Positions 50,901 through 63,500 of a DNA stretch of 64,000 nucleotides are shown piece by piece. Origin of the DNA: Crambe crambe. Lineage: Eukaryota; Porifera; Demospongiae; Poecilosclerida; Crambeidae. Location of the stretch: contig OZ004585.1 of assembly GCA_963924555.1 (NCBI GenBank), positions 6,833,488 through 6,897,487 of the forward strand, given 5' to 3'. Numbering within the stretch: the first letter of the stretch is position 1; each line of letters opens with the position of its first letter. The notes below the pieces were generated by a model. That model did no database searches, had not been told where the DNA came from, and was given only the letters and a program-made list of their open reading frames with translations. A program made the position numbers and the translations under genes.

Positions 50901-53900
50901 ATTCAACCCTCAATATGTGCAGTAAATGGGACAAGTGATTGTTAATAATGGACAACAAATAGAACATATGGTGCCCAGGGTTTAGATTATAAACAACCTG
51001 CGAGGGTCAGTTTATAATCCATAAAACCCATGGCACCCATTTTATATCCTGCTATAGTTAGTATAGACTAGGCTACTACACTAAAGTAACTTTTACCTTA
51101 CCTTGACGCTTTTAGCAGCTATGCTTTCTTGTTTCCATGGAAATATAACATTATCTCCATGGATGATGGGCAATTAGACTCATATTGCTTGTCGTTCATG
51201 ACAACGGGGCATTATGACTTATAAACCACACTGCGCTTGCCCACACATGGGATATGAGTGATTGTTAATATTACAGGAGTCTAAATGCTTTTAGGAGCTA
51301 TGCTTTCTTGTCTCCATGGAAATATAACATTATCTCCATGGATGATGGGCAATTAGACTCATATTGCTTGATATGAGTGATTGTTAATATTACAGGAGTC
51401 TAAATGAATGAAATTGTAATGGTGTATGTCCAGTAATGGACAGAGTCTGACAAGTGTGTGATTATCATACAGACACACTTGATCTGTGCCCTTGACTTAT
51501 GGAGGTCACTCTCCCAGGATCATTCCAATCTCTTATTTCTAGCAACATACAAAGATATGCATGCATACTTTATGGTTATAGTGTGGATATTTTTGAGTTA
51601 CTGTATACTTCTCTAGTTACTCCTAATGCATGCAAATGTGTGCTTTTATTTCTCCTTTTGTTGTCGTTATTCTCTCCCCCCCAACTGCTCCTCTTAGCCT
51701 GCTAATCAAGCAGGACTGTTCTATTAGTGGAACTGCACATTTTACTAACTGGTACTATTAGAATACTAGATTATTAACTGGGCTACTATATATTAACTGG
51801 GCTCTGCACCTTTACTAATTGGGCTTCTAGGATACTATTAGAATACTAGATTATTAACTGGGCTACTATATATTAACTGGGCTCTGCACATTTACTAACT
51901 GGGCTTCTAGGATACTATTAGAATACTAGATTATTAACTGGGCTACTATATTAACTGGCCATGGGCTGGATTAACTATCTGTGCAGTATAAGCTGTGACT
52001 GTGTATGCTCAGAGCCAACTGGATTGGAAATAATAGCTGTGCTTTATCACATATTGTTTTCTAAAAATGTCGGACCAAATTTCAGTGTTTCAGGCTATTA
52101 GATAACTTGTCAATTTTTCATATGTAATTATGACTGAATAAAAATTGGATCTCTTATCAGTTTACTATAGACTATAGATACATAACTGGGCGTGCTCAGT
52201 TTGCTAGTTCATAGCTCGTTGTTAGTGTAAATTGGGGTGTGATGGGAAGCGTGGACTTTGCTCATGGGAGCGGAGAGGGTGACGATGGAGGGATAGGCTT
52301 CGACACTTGGAAAGAAGAGCAAAGGCTTAAAGTTACTTCAGAGAGTAGTGATAATAGTGGCAAGGCTTTGTATTTTGGTGGTGTCAGGGTGGAGTATAGC
52401 GGTGCCAAAGGGTGGTTTCTTCACCTCCATGGGGCACTAGTGTGTACGTATAGGAGGATTTTTCTCACCTCCATGGATGCTAGTATACGTGGCAGTTGCA
52501 CCTGTGGGTTCCAAATATTGCTTGAATTGTTTATATGCCTCTTTTCAGTGAACTCTCTCAGTCTATGCAATGCAAAATATTCCAAGGAACCAATTACCAC
52601 ACTGCTAATACAAATTGAACCTCTGCTGAAGAGTGGAAACTTCTCTGTGTTGTGGTTAACTTTCACAAGTATTAAGTACTTTTTAAGATGTGGGCTATAT
52701 GTCCCTCTCTGATGGCATTGTTGTCCAACCACAGAGCATGGTGGCTAATGTCATTCCTCTAGCTCTGCTCAAAGTAAACAGCATAGGTCAATTTTCCCAT
52801 TTGTCCAGTCAATTTTTCTTCTGAACGGCTATGGGATCATCATCAGGCACTTTGCATGTTCTCATTTGTTTGATCCATTTTTTACTGGTCATCAGGTACT
52901 AATACATAGACTATTTCTACCGGTCAAATCCACATTATCATCAGGTACATATCTGGAGCTATGATGTACTGCCAGCTGGTATGAAAAGAACACCTCTTGT
53001 AGCTGATGCTAGGAGAAACTTAACCTGACAGTGAAGGGGTGGTTTGAAAGCTTTCTCTGACCACTAACTTACCCCATAACCTTAGAGTGAGGGGGTGGCT
53101 TGACAACTTCTCTAACCACTAACAAGCCTACAAAGGCTGTGGACCATTTTTTAGGGGTCTCACCTATTACTGGTAGTGCCATTTTCTTAAGGTATCCCTT
53201 AAAATATGATACCCCAGTTGGTTAGTAATATAAGGTTAGTAATCTAAGTTAGTAATCTAAGCCCAAAGCCAGAGTTATATGACAATCAACTTAGTAATCC
53301 ACCTCTGGTAGAGTTAGTAATCTTACAGTCGAGGTAGTAATCTAGCTCGGTATGTACCAATATTATAGTTAGTAATCTAGCTAAATATGTAGTAATCTAA
53401 CAGTGTATGTAATGGTCAAAGTTAGTAATCTATCTCAATGTGCAGTAATTCAACAGTCAAAGTCCATTATAGACAGTCACTCCTATGCTCCAACACCTCT
53501 TGGCCTAGCTGAGGTACTGGTTGTCTTAATGAAGGCTATCATCACAACACTTTGTATGTATGTATGTGTATGTATGTATATGTAGTGGTATTTGACTTGG
53601 AGAGGAATTCTATGTTTTCTAGGATGTTTTTTGTGACTGGCTTCCTTGTCAGGCTTGTGTTCTTGGTATGTGCATCGTCAGATTCCTAGTTGATGTTCAG
53701 TGGATATGGACCTCATCTCAGGGGGTTTGAATGTGTGTACCTCGAGATCATTGGATCAGGGGGAAATGTTCTTGTTAGAGAGGTGTTCTGGAGTGAACCA
53801 TGTATTATCAGTGGATGTGAACCTCATCTCAGTAATAATTAGAACCTATCAATATGGGATCATTAGATCAGGGGGAAATATTTAGAGTCAGAGGCGTTCT

Positions 53901-55025
53901 GGAGTGAATTATGTATCTTCATTGTGACACCTTTTTTCCTTTACCAGTAATAATAATTATTGCAGTACAGACCAGAAATAATCTTCAGAAAGAGAGGCCA
54001 TGCATTCTCACCGTTTTCACCCTTGCTAAAAGGTCACATTCAGCTCAGGCTCACCCCACATAGATGCAGTAGAACCATGGGACTTACTAAAAGTGCTGGG
54101 ATTAGAGAGATGCCCTTATCTAAGTAGGGATGGCATGGATGCCCCATTGGACTAATGCGCATCTGCAGTGGGAGCAGGTCTCTCATTGTGGCTGGACATC
54201 TCTCTAAATAAGGACACAGCCCCCAAAGCTTTCCACATTGAGAGACCTGACAGTCCTTATCTCAGGAGTTGAACCACTTTGGCAGGGGGTGTATCGTACA
54301 GAGAAACCTTTTTTAGACTGGTAAGAAGTATAAAGATATTCTGGATCACACTATCTAATTAAAAAAACAACAACAACAACAACAACAACAACAAAAAAAA
54401 AATAGCACAAAAAGCAACTCCCTATTTCAAGGAACCAAATCATACTGCTAAATACAAATTTAACCTCTGAAGAGTGGTAACCTCTATTAAGACAAATCTA
54501 GCTCAAAATGTCCCAAAGTATCCACCTCAACTAGAGGCATGTCCTTAACACATCATCCATCCATACAGTATATTAAAGAAGTATCCTTGATTTGAGTCTA
54601 CATGAAGGCTATGCATAGCCTTTACTATTACTAGGATCTTCATACATGTTTTGTTTTGTTACATTCACTCCCTTCCTCTGTGAGCCCACTCCTTGGTGTC
54701 TTCTCAATGCTAGCATCTTGGCAGAAGCTCAATTCAATGGAGGAGTGCTCCAACCAGTCCCTACCTTTGTACTTTGAACTATTGTACTTTGACTTCTCTC
54801 TTGATGTGATGCGATTGTCAATTATTTTACTTTAAATATTCTATTAGGTGCCTCAGGGTCTGGGTCATATAATAGATGTGCATCACTGTTGTACTTCATG
54901 GTTGCTAGGATCATGTGGTTAGAATCAATATCTGTAAATTATAGGTGCCTTTGGGTCTGTCTGGGCTGAGCGATTTATGTGTTCAGCTATGATTGTTAGG
55001 AGAGCTTCACTCTGTTGCAGCTAAC

Positions 55026-55100
<75 letters not shown>

Positions 55101-58100
55101 CTCTCTCTCCCTTCCCTCCAGGTTGGTGGATGACAGAGTTGTGGTGCAACCTGAGGCAGGGGATCTCGCAAAACCGCCTGCAAAGTTTCGTGGTACATGC
55201 ATACTTATTGTAACTAGACAGGCCACTGTTCTTATCATCTTATCATTATACCTCCTTACTGGTGCAGCTGGCTATGGTCACATGTAAACTCATTGACATG
55301 TATCACGTGTCATTAGCATGTATCAACGGTGTCATTAGCATGTATCACGTGATAAATAAGACGTGATGAATACCTCTCTAGCTAAGGCCATGTCTCCATA
55401 GCACCTGTAAGGCCGACCCACCTGCTTCTTGATCTTATGTACTTACTTGATGGCTAGCATAGATTCTTTAAAAACCTGTGGTTGGTAATTGATTTCCAGT
55501 AAGGTCACTTGTAAGACTTAGCCCTTATTTTTAGTATGTCAGGCAGATTAGATATGTAAGGTCACTGTATCAAGTTCATGCTTACTTATATATTGTGTAA
55601 ACAGTGAAACCTGACCACTTTGTTATATGAGACTACCTCTCTAGCTACTGACAGTGAAACCTGACCACTTTGTTATATGAGACTACCTCTCTAGCTACTG
55701 ACAGTGAAGCCTGTCTAATCAGACCACTCTGCTATATGAGACCATTTCTGTATTCCATCATGTCCCAGTATGAAACATGTCTAGTCAGATCACCCTGTAA
55801 TGAGACCACCTCTTTATTAAGACCACTCCACCATGTCCCAACGGCACTTATTCCAGAGACTTGTCTAATAAACTTAGACCAGATATGAGAGCACTTCTCT
55901 ATTAAGGCCCTTCCCCTCCTAATCTCTTCTCTCCTCCTTCCTTGCAGACTGCATCTTCAAGATCCTGCCGATGCAGAGATACTCGGCCCAGGAGCAATTT
56001 CTGAAGGCAACACACACAACGCAAACAGCCAAGAGCATGCCCGACGTTGTCATTCTACAAAAACTAGGGGTGAGTGGTCATGTGACTGTCATGTGACATG
56101 TAGGTGTGTGATGGGCGTGGCAAGTGAGTGATCATGTGACTATCATATGATATACTATGAGTGTGTGTGTAGTAATGCAAGGTTGTGTTAGTACCAAGAT
56201 TGCTTATATGTATTTTTATATGAAATATAGTCATGTGATGATCATGTGATGCATTGAATATTGCAGACGGCGGCTGAGCAGGAGAAGAAGCAGAGTCAGA
56301 TAGAGACAGAGAAGCAGTGGGGAGCAGCAGTTCAGTATGGGACCACCACCATACAAGTAAGGACATTGTGGGCACATTTGCTTAACACATGGACAACCGT
56401 CTGTCATCCTTTATGCTCCAATTATGACCTCAAGCCTTAGTTTCTAAGGGAGAGTTGGATCAACAAGTACCCCCCTATAAGTTACGTGCGTAATTAACAG
56501 CACTTGCTGGATTGACTTGTGCATAGCTCATTGCACATAACTTACCAGCCGAGATATCTCTTGTTGATATTATTTATGTAGTGATGGGGGGCAACATGTG
56601 TACAATGTTGCTCCACTGCACAGCACCCAACACATCATTAGCCAAGTAGGACCATGTATGTATGTATGTATGTATGTATGTATGAGCAATCTGTGTATCT
56701 GTGTATAACTGCATGTACATCAATGTCCTATAACAATAGCCATCATTTCACTTGTCAGCTGCATAGTTGGACGTTTATGTACCCTCCCTTCCCTTCCCTC
56801 CCTTCCCTCCCTTCCTCCTCTTCTCCCTTCCCTTTCCTCCCTCCTCCCTTCCTCCCCTCCCTCCTCCCCTCCCCTCCCTCCTCCCCTCCCCTCCCTCCTC
56901 CCCTCCCCTCCCTTCCCTTCCCTCCCTCCTCCCTTCCCTTTCCTCCCTCCTCCCGTCCTACCCTCCCTCCTCCCTTCCCTCCCTTCCTCCCCTCCCTCCT
57001 CTCCTCTCCTCCCTTCCCTTCCCTCCCTCCTCCCTTCCCTCCCTCCTCCCTTCCCTCCCTTCTTCCCTCCCTCCTCCCCTCCCCTCCCCTTCTCTCCCCC
57101 TCCCCTCCCTCCCTCCCCTCCCTTCCTCCCTTCCCTCTCCCTCCTCTCACCATCTTTAGCTGCTCCATGTCAAGAGCAACAAGTTCCTTACAGTGGTGAA
57201 GCGTCTGCCAGCTATGGTGGAGAGACGTTCCATGCGAGTGTCCCTGGATGCCCAGGGCTCTGAGGCTGCCTGGTTCTACATCACCCCAGTCTACAAACTA
57301 AGGGCCTCGGGAGAAAATGTAAGTTACATGACCCTTCAGTGAGAGTCATGTGACTCCTCAGTGAGATCGAGAGTCACATGACTATGACACGACTCATTAA
57401 TAAAATATATAGTCATATATAAATTGGTAAATTGAAATGGGTAAATCATATGACTTCAATAGGTCACATGACTGTAATGAAGTCACATGCTTCAATAGGC
57501 ATGTACATATTTGAGTGACTCTACATCAGAGTGGGTCACATGACTTGGAATGAATCATTCAATGTATCACATGACTCTTTCAGATGTCCTGCTAGTTGTA
57601 TAGGTCAAATCTTATTACCTGTCCTGTATTATAGGTTTACATAGGAGACAAGGTGGTCCTGACACCCATCAATGCAGGACAACCCCTCCATGTGAGTGAC
57701 CTGTCCCTGTTGGACCACTCTGAGTGCCGAGAGGTGAATGCCGACCCAGCCGGCACCAGCTGGAAAATATGTCTCTTTATGGAGTGCAAGGAGGACAAAA
57801 ATGACATCTTGAAGGGGGTAAGTAGAAGCTTGGAGTTAACCACAAGCAGTGCTGGGTTGCAATGTACGTAGATATTGGCTGCTCTATGTATCCAGTGCTT
57901 ATTTTCATCTGGACATTTTTTCCCCCTGATGATAGTTGACCAGAGAGATGGAGGAATAGTTGTTATAGACTACAGCAGATTGCAGTGATCTTGCAATACT
58001 AATCCAGAATAGCAAAACCAAAATTTACATAGCCTCCTTTCAAGTAGAGCCATTTGGAAGGAGGCAATGTAAATTTTGGTTTTGCTGTTTTTGATTTCTT

Positions 58101-60202
58101 GTTGCAAGATCACTGCAATCTGCTGTATTTCAAGCACTGGACAGCCTTCATATTAAAAGATGTGCATGTGGTTAAAGTTGACATAGGAGATTTGCAGTTG
58201 TGGTGGAGTTCTACAGACTTTATTGCCAGAGTATGAAGGGGTAGACAGATTCCACAGAATAAGGCTGCTCTATGCCAGTGCTTATTGTTCAGACATTTAA
58301 TTGGCTCAAAGCTATGGAACCTCTTGTAGTGGACACTTAGGGACCAGGTATTCTTGTCTTTTATTTTCCCTAATAGAGAGATTTCCACTCTTCAGAAGTT
58401 TAATTTATATCATTTGCATCCTTGAAAAATGTCCTAGTTCACCACTAAAAAAAGTTCCTACAGCTGGAGTCCTGTTTACTAAACTTTGATCCCGGTATCC
58501 TTGTAACATTTCCATGTAGGTACCACCTGCTGTATCACATGATATATGTCCAGGCATTGTTTATAATGTAGCATTATTGTGTATATTGAAAGATATGATA
58601 TGGAAATTGCTATGTAAAGTGCATGTGTCTTGGCAGAAATCATACTGTAACACAAGCTGTTTTGAGGAAAATATTGTTTTTCAAGTGCTTTTAGAAATAT
58701 CCCTTTGCAAGTGCACATATTATAGCAGTGATGATCCTTACTGTATTGGCTGATCTTTAAGGAAAAACTATCCAGTATTTTTTTTAGCAGAGTTCTAGAA
58801 TGGTGAACAAGTCTTACTCAGACCACACCCATAGAGTTGATGGTTTGATTAGCATGATATGAGTGGTGGTTAAAAGGTGGCTTAGTGACTGAAAACGGCC
58901 ACTGTCAACCAGTGCAGTGTGGATAGAACTACATACCCCATAGAGATATGTACATGTGTGTCATTGATGATCATTACCATGTATGTGTAGAACCTGTCAT
59001 TAATGATTCTGACCATGTTGCTGGTTGTGCACGCGCACGGGGTGATGTGGTGATGTGTATGCGTTGGTGATGATCCTTACCATATTTTTTGCACAGATGT
59101 GTATGTGTTAGTGATGATCATTACCATATCTTGCACATATTTTGCACAGATGTGTATGTGTTAGTGATGATCCTTACCATATTTGCTGCACAGGGTGATG
59201 TGGTCAGACTGTTCCATGCAGAGCAGGAGAAGTTTCTGACAGCAGACAAATACAAGGATGGGATGTATGTCTTCCTACGGACCACGGCTCGTGCCAAGAG
59301 GACTGACGCCACCAGCTCCAAGGCTATGTGGGAGGTCGAGGTAAGAAGAAGAAGAAGAGATGAAGCTTGTCCATGCTGTATGGTATGCGGTTGAATCATC
59401 TTTACATATGAGTTAGGGGGTGGGGCCAATTTTCATTTTCATAGGTGGTGAACTCTGACCCCTGTAAAAGTGAAATCTGACCTCTGTGCAGGGTCACTAG
59501 TTTTCCAATATTTTCTGTAGATGTGGGGGAGGGGGGGCAGGGTCACATACTGCTAGTGAACTCTGACCCCTCACTAGTTTCAATACTGTACATTACATAT
59601 TTCCACACAGGTAGTGAACTCTGACCCCTGTAGAGGCGGGGCAGGACACTGGAGCAACCTGTACCGCTTCAAGCACTTGGCAACGGGCTACTACCTAGCG
59701 GCAGAGGTGGACCACGACACCACGTATGATCCCATGCGACAGAAATTAAGAGGAACAACAGACACTGTGTACCATTTGACAGTGGACACAGTGGGGATGG
59801 AACCCCTCTTCACCATCTTTGAACTCATGTCTACCACCATTAACAGGACAGATCAGATGGTGCCACGGAACTCGTATGTGAGGCTGAGGCACATTTTGAC
59901 CACAACATGGGTCCATGCCACTTCCATCCCCATCGACAAGGATTCAGACAAGACACCTGTCATGTACAAGGTGAGCATGAAGTTTCTCAGTAGCCGTCCA
60001 AAGAAAGGGTTTGTTTGATTTGTTATGCATATATAACAATCAGTCAGTTTCTCAAGCATGCTTTGATGAAATTGTTCCTAATTTGATTTTGTGTGTTCTA
60101 CATACTTTCAGAGTTGATCATTAGTTATTATAGGGATCGAGCCAAGTAGTGGACTACTATCTTATAAGGGATTAGCTCTTCTTTAAGTTCTCTCTCTCTC
60201 TC

Positions 60203-60292
<90 letters not shown>

Positions 60293-60558
60293 TCTCTTTT
60301 TCCCCCTCCCCTCTCTCCACCTCCCTTCCTCCCTCAGGTGGGACTGGCCCCCAAGAGAGAAGACAAGGAAGCCTTCGCAATAGTCCCAGTGCCAGCACAA
60401 GAGGTGAGGGACCTGGACTTCGCCAATGATGCTGCCAAGGCCATCAGCAAGATCGCCAAGAAGATGGAAGGAGGCCAGAACATGACTCCTAACGAGAGAA
60501 AGTAAGTGATAACAGACTGCTCATACTTAAGTGGCTCTGTACTACATACATACATACA

Positions 60559-60589
<31 letters not shown>

Positions 60590-63500
60590 TATGGAAAAAT
60601 TAGTATGAATCTCTCTACCAGAAAAGTAAGGTCCACTTGATTGAGATCTGAAGGCTTTTTGGAGAAGAGATATTTTCTCAATCAGGACACGTGGATATTG
60701 ACACTATTGTTACAGTTAAATCAGGACACCTCTCTAATCAGGACACTTCTCTAATCAGGACATCCCTCTAATCAGGACACCTCTCTAATCAGGACACTTC
60801 TCTAATCAGGACATCCCTCTAATCAGGACACCTCTCTAATCAGGACACCATTGGCCATATTATGAAGATTTATTTTTCTCTATAAATTACATTTTTTTTT
60901 TTTTTGATCCCTGAGCATGTACGTAGACCCAGTTATCAGTGTAATTATCTACAGATCAAAGCTCCAACTTTTCCAAGAATGACCAACCATTGTCATGGGT
61001 CAATGGAGTACTTACTGTAACATTAAATTGGATCTAGTTCCAATATCAAGTCTTGTTTTTCCTGAAGGTACATCACGACTCTTCTCGAGGATGTGGTATT
61101 CTTTGTGATCATGAAGGAGAACGTGAGTGGCCAACGTCCAGACACCCTCAGTGAGGAAGGCACTCCAGACAGAGACAGACAGAAACTACTCAGGGAGCAG
61201 TACGTCCTCAAAGAGGTGTGTTATTATTGTGTTCTTGGTGACTCAAGGTTCTTTAGTACTGTATGCTCTATGCAGTGGGCATGTGCATGTTCAGCACTGC
61301 CTCTTTTCGTCCATTTCTCTTTCCTCTCTTCTCTCACCTCTCCCTCTCCTTCCCCCATCATTCTCTCTCTTTACTTCCACTATACTCGCCATATGAGTAC
61401 ATAACCTCTCCCCTCTCCCCTCCCCTCCCCTCCCCCTCTCCCCTCCCCTCTCCTCCTCTCCCCTCCCCTCCCTCCCCCTCCCCCTCTCCCCTCCCCCTCC
61501 CCTCTCTTCCCCCTCCCCCCTCAGATATTCCACTTGCTGAGTATCCCCATGAAGAGTTACAGTGGTGGCAAGTCCCTCTTTCAGATGGGGGACCTCTTGG
61601 ACAAACGCTACGAGCAAATGCGCTACATCTTTCAGCTCTGCTACAGAGTCATCCAACATGCACAGTACAACTACAGGAAGAATCAGGTATGTAACCGCGG
61701 CAATATTTATAGTGGGTGGGGTACATGGGTGTGGTCAGTCGTAGTCTGGTGGGTGGGTACATGGGTGTGGTCAGTCTGTCACCACAGCTAGCTACAGGTA
61801 CCATGGATGATGGGTGGGGCATGTGGGTGTGGACATCCATATATCTGATTCTGTCACTATTAAACATGTCTCTTGATTATTGCCAAAACCCTCTAATTAT
61901 CATCTCTAATTATAACAAAATCCTCTAACAACTGCATCATTTCTTGATCACTTCAGGAAGAGATCGCCAACAAGTTCTTGAGGGCGATGCAGAGCCAAAT
62001 TGGGTACGGGGTCCTCGCCGAGGACACCATTGCTGCCTTGGTCAACAACAACAGCAAACTCCTGGAGAAGTACATTCACGACAACGAGATCCAAACCTTC
62101 ATCTCTCTCCTTCGTAACAGCCGCCAGCACAAGTTCCTGACTTACATTGGCAATCTGTGTGTCTGTCAGGGGATCGCCATTCAGAAGGTGCAGATGATGG
62201 TCTGCAATGTCGTTCTCATGGAGAGCAATGCTGACGTGCTCATGAGGATCACGTAAGTGGGTGTGGTTATATGAAGAGATGGGGGTGTGGTTATTATCAG
62301 TGGAATCCTTCTATCTCCCCTCCCCCCTGAAAATGAAGATACCTCTGTACATATTTTTACTCTGAATTGTTCCAAAATGAGTACGATTCATTATTATTCT
62401 TATTAGGGACACTATTGTACATGTTAATTCGCTCTGCCCCTTTCATTATTAGAGTGGAGGATGACGAGGTTATCCTCCATTGGACAGAGGACGGGAAGAA
62501 CCACAAGAAGAGTCAAAGGGAACTTGCCGAGGGTGCTAAGAAAAACCAGAAAGATCAGAAGAACTTGGACTATTTCCGAGCGCAGTTGGAGCTTTTCTCA
62601 AAGATGTGTCTTGGAAGACAGTACCTTGCCATCCTCAAAGTCAAAGAACAGCTGCCAATTGATGTGGTCCTAAAGTGGGTGGAGCTACATATTTTAAGTA
62701 CTGACCCCTTTAGATAGTCCAGCCATTATAGAACACATGACAGAAGTTTGGGACAAATGGCATACTTTAGCTCTCCATAACTCATGATTACTAGTAGCCT
62801 TGGGGCTGAAATTTGGTGTGGAGATAGTCCAACCATTATGGAACACATGACAGAAGTTTGGGATAATTTCATCGAAACATTTAGTACAATTCAATTCAGC
62901 AAGGTACATGGAAATAGTCTTTAAGTGAGAGCTCCTTCCACCAATATTAATGGTCCTTAACATGATGACCCTGTAGGTGCATGGGTGCATCCCACCTGCC
63001 CTTCAACCTCCGAGCAGCATTCTGTCGGATCATGCAGTGTGTGCACTTGGACATTAACCCCCAGGAAACTGTCAATCCTGTGTTGTATGCACGTCTATGG
63101 GATGACATACAGGAAGACATCGTGGTCAGCGAGTACTGCCCATGGCTACATAGGTCAGTTTCTTCCCCTCTCCCTTATCTGCCACTCCCCCTTCCCCCTT
63201 AGCTGCCCCTTAACTGCTACTCCCCCTTCCCCCCTTATCTGCCACTCCCCCTTCCCCCCTTAGCTGCCACTCCCCCTTCCCCCTTAGCTGCCCCTTAACT
63301 GCCTCCCCTTCTCCTCATATCTGTCCCTCTCCTCCCCTTCCCCTTATCTGCCCCTCCCCTTTCCCCTTATCTGTCTCTCCCCTTCCCCTTATCTGTCTCT
63401 CCCCCTTTCCCCTTATCTGTCTCTCCCCCTTTCCCCTTATCTGTCCCTCCCCCTTTCCCCTTATCTGTCCCTCCCCTTCTCCCATATCTGTCCCTCCCAC

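Noticed and set aside
56654-57199. Pro/Ser-rich 181-codon frame and its Gly/Arg/Glu antisense partner
   Set aside because: Both are translations of the polypyrimidine tract before an IP3-receptor exon.
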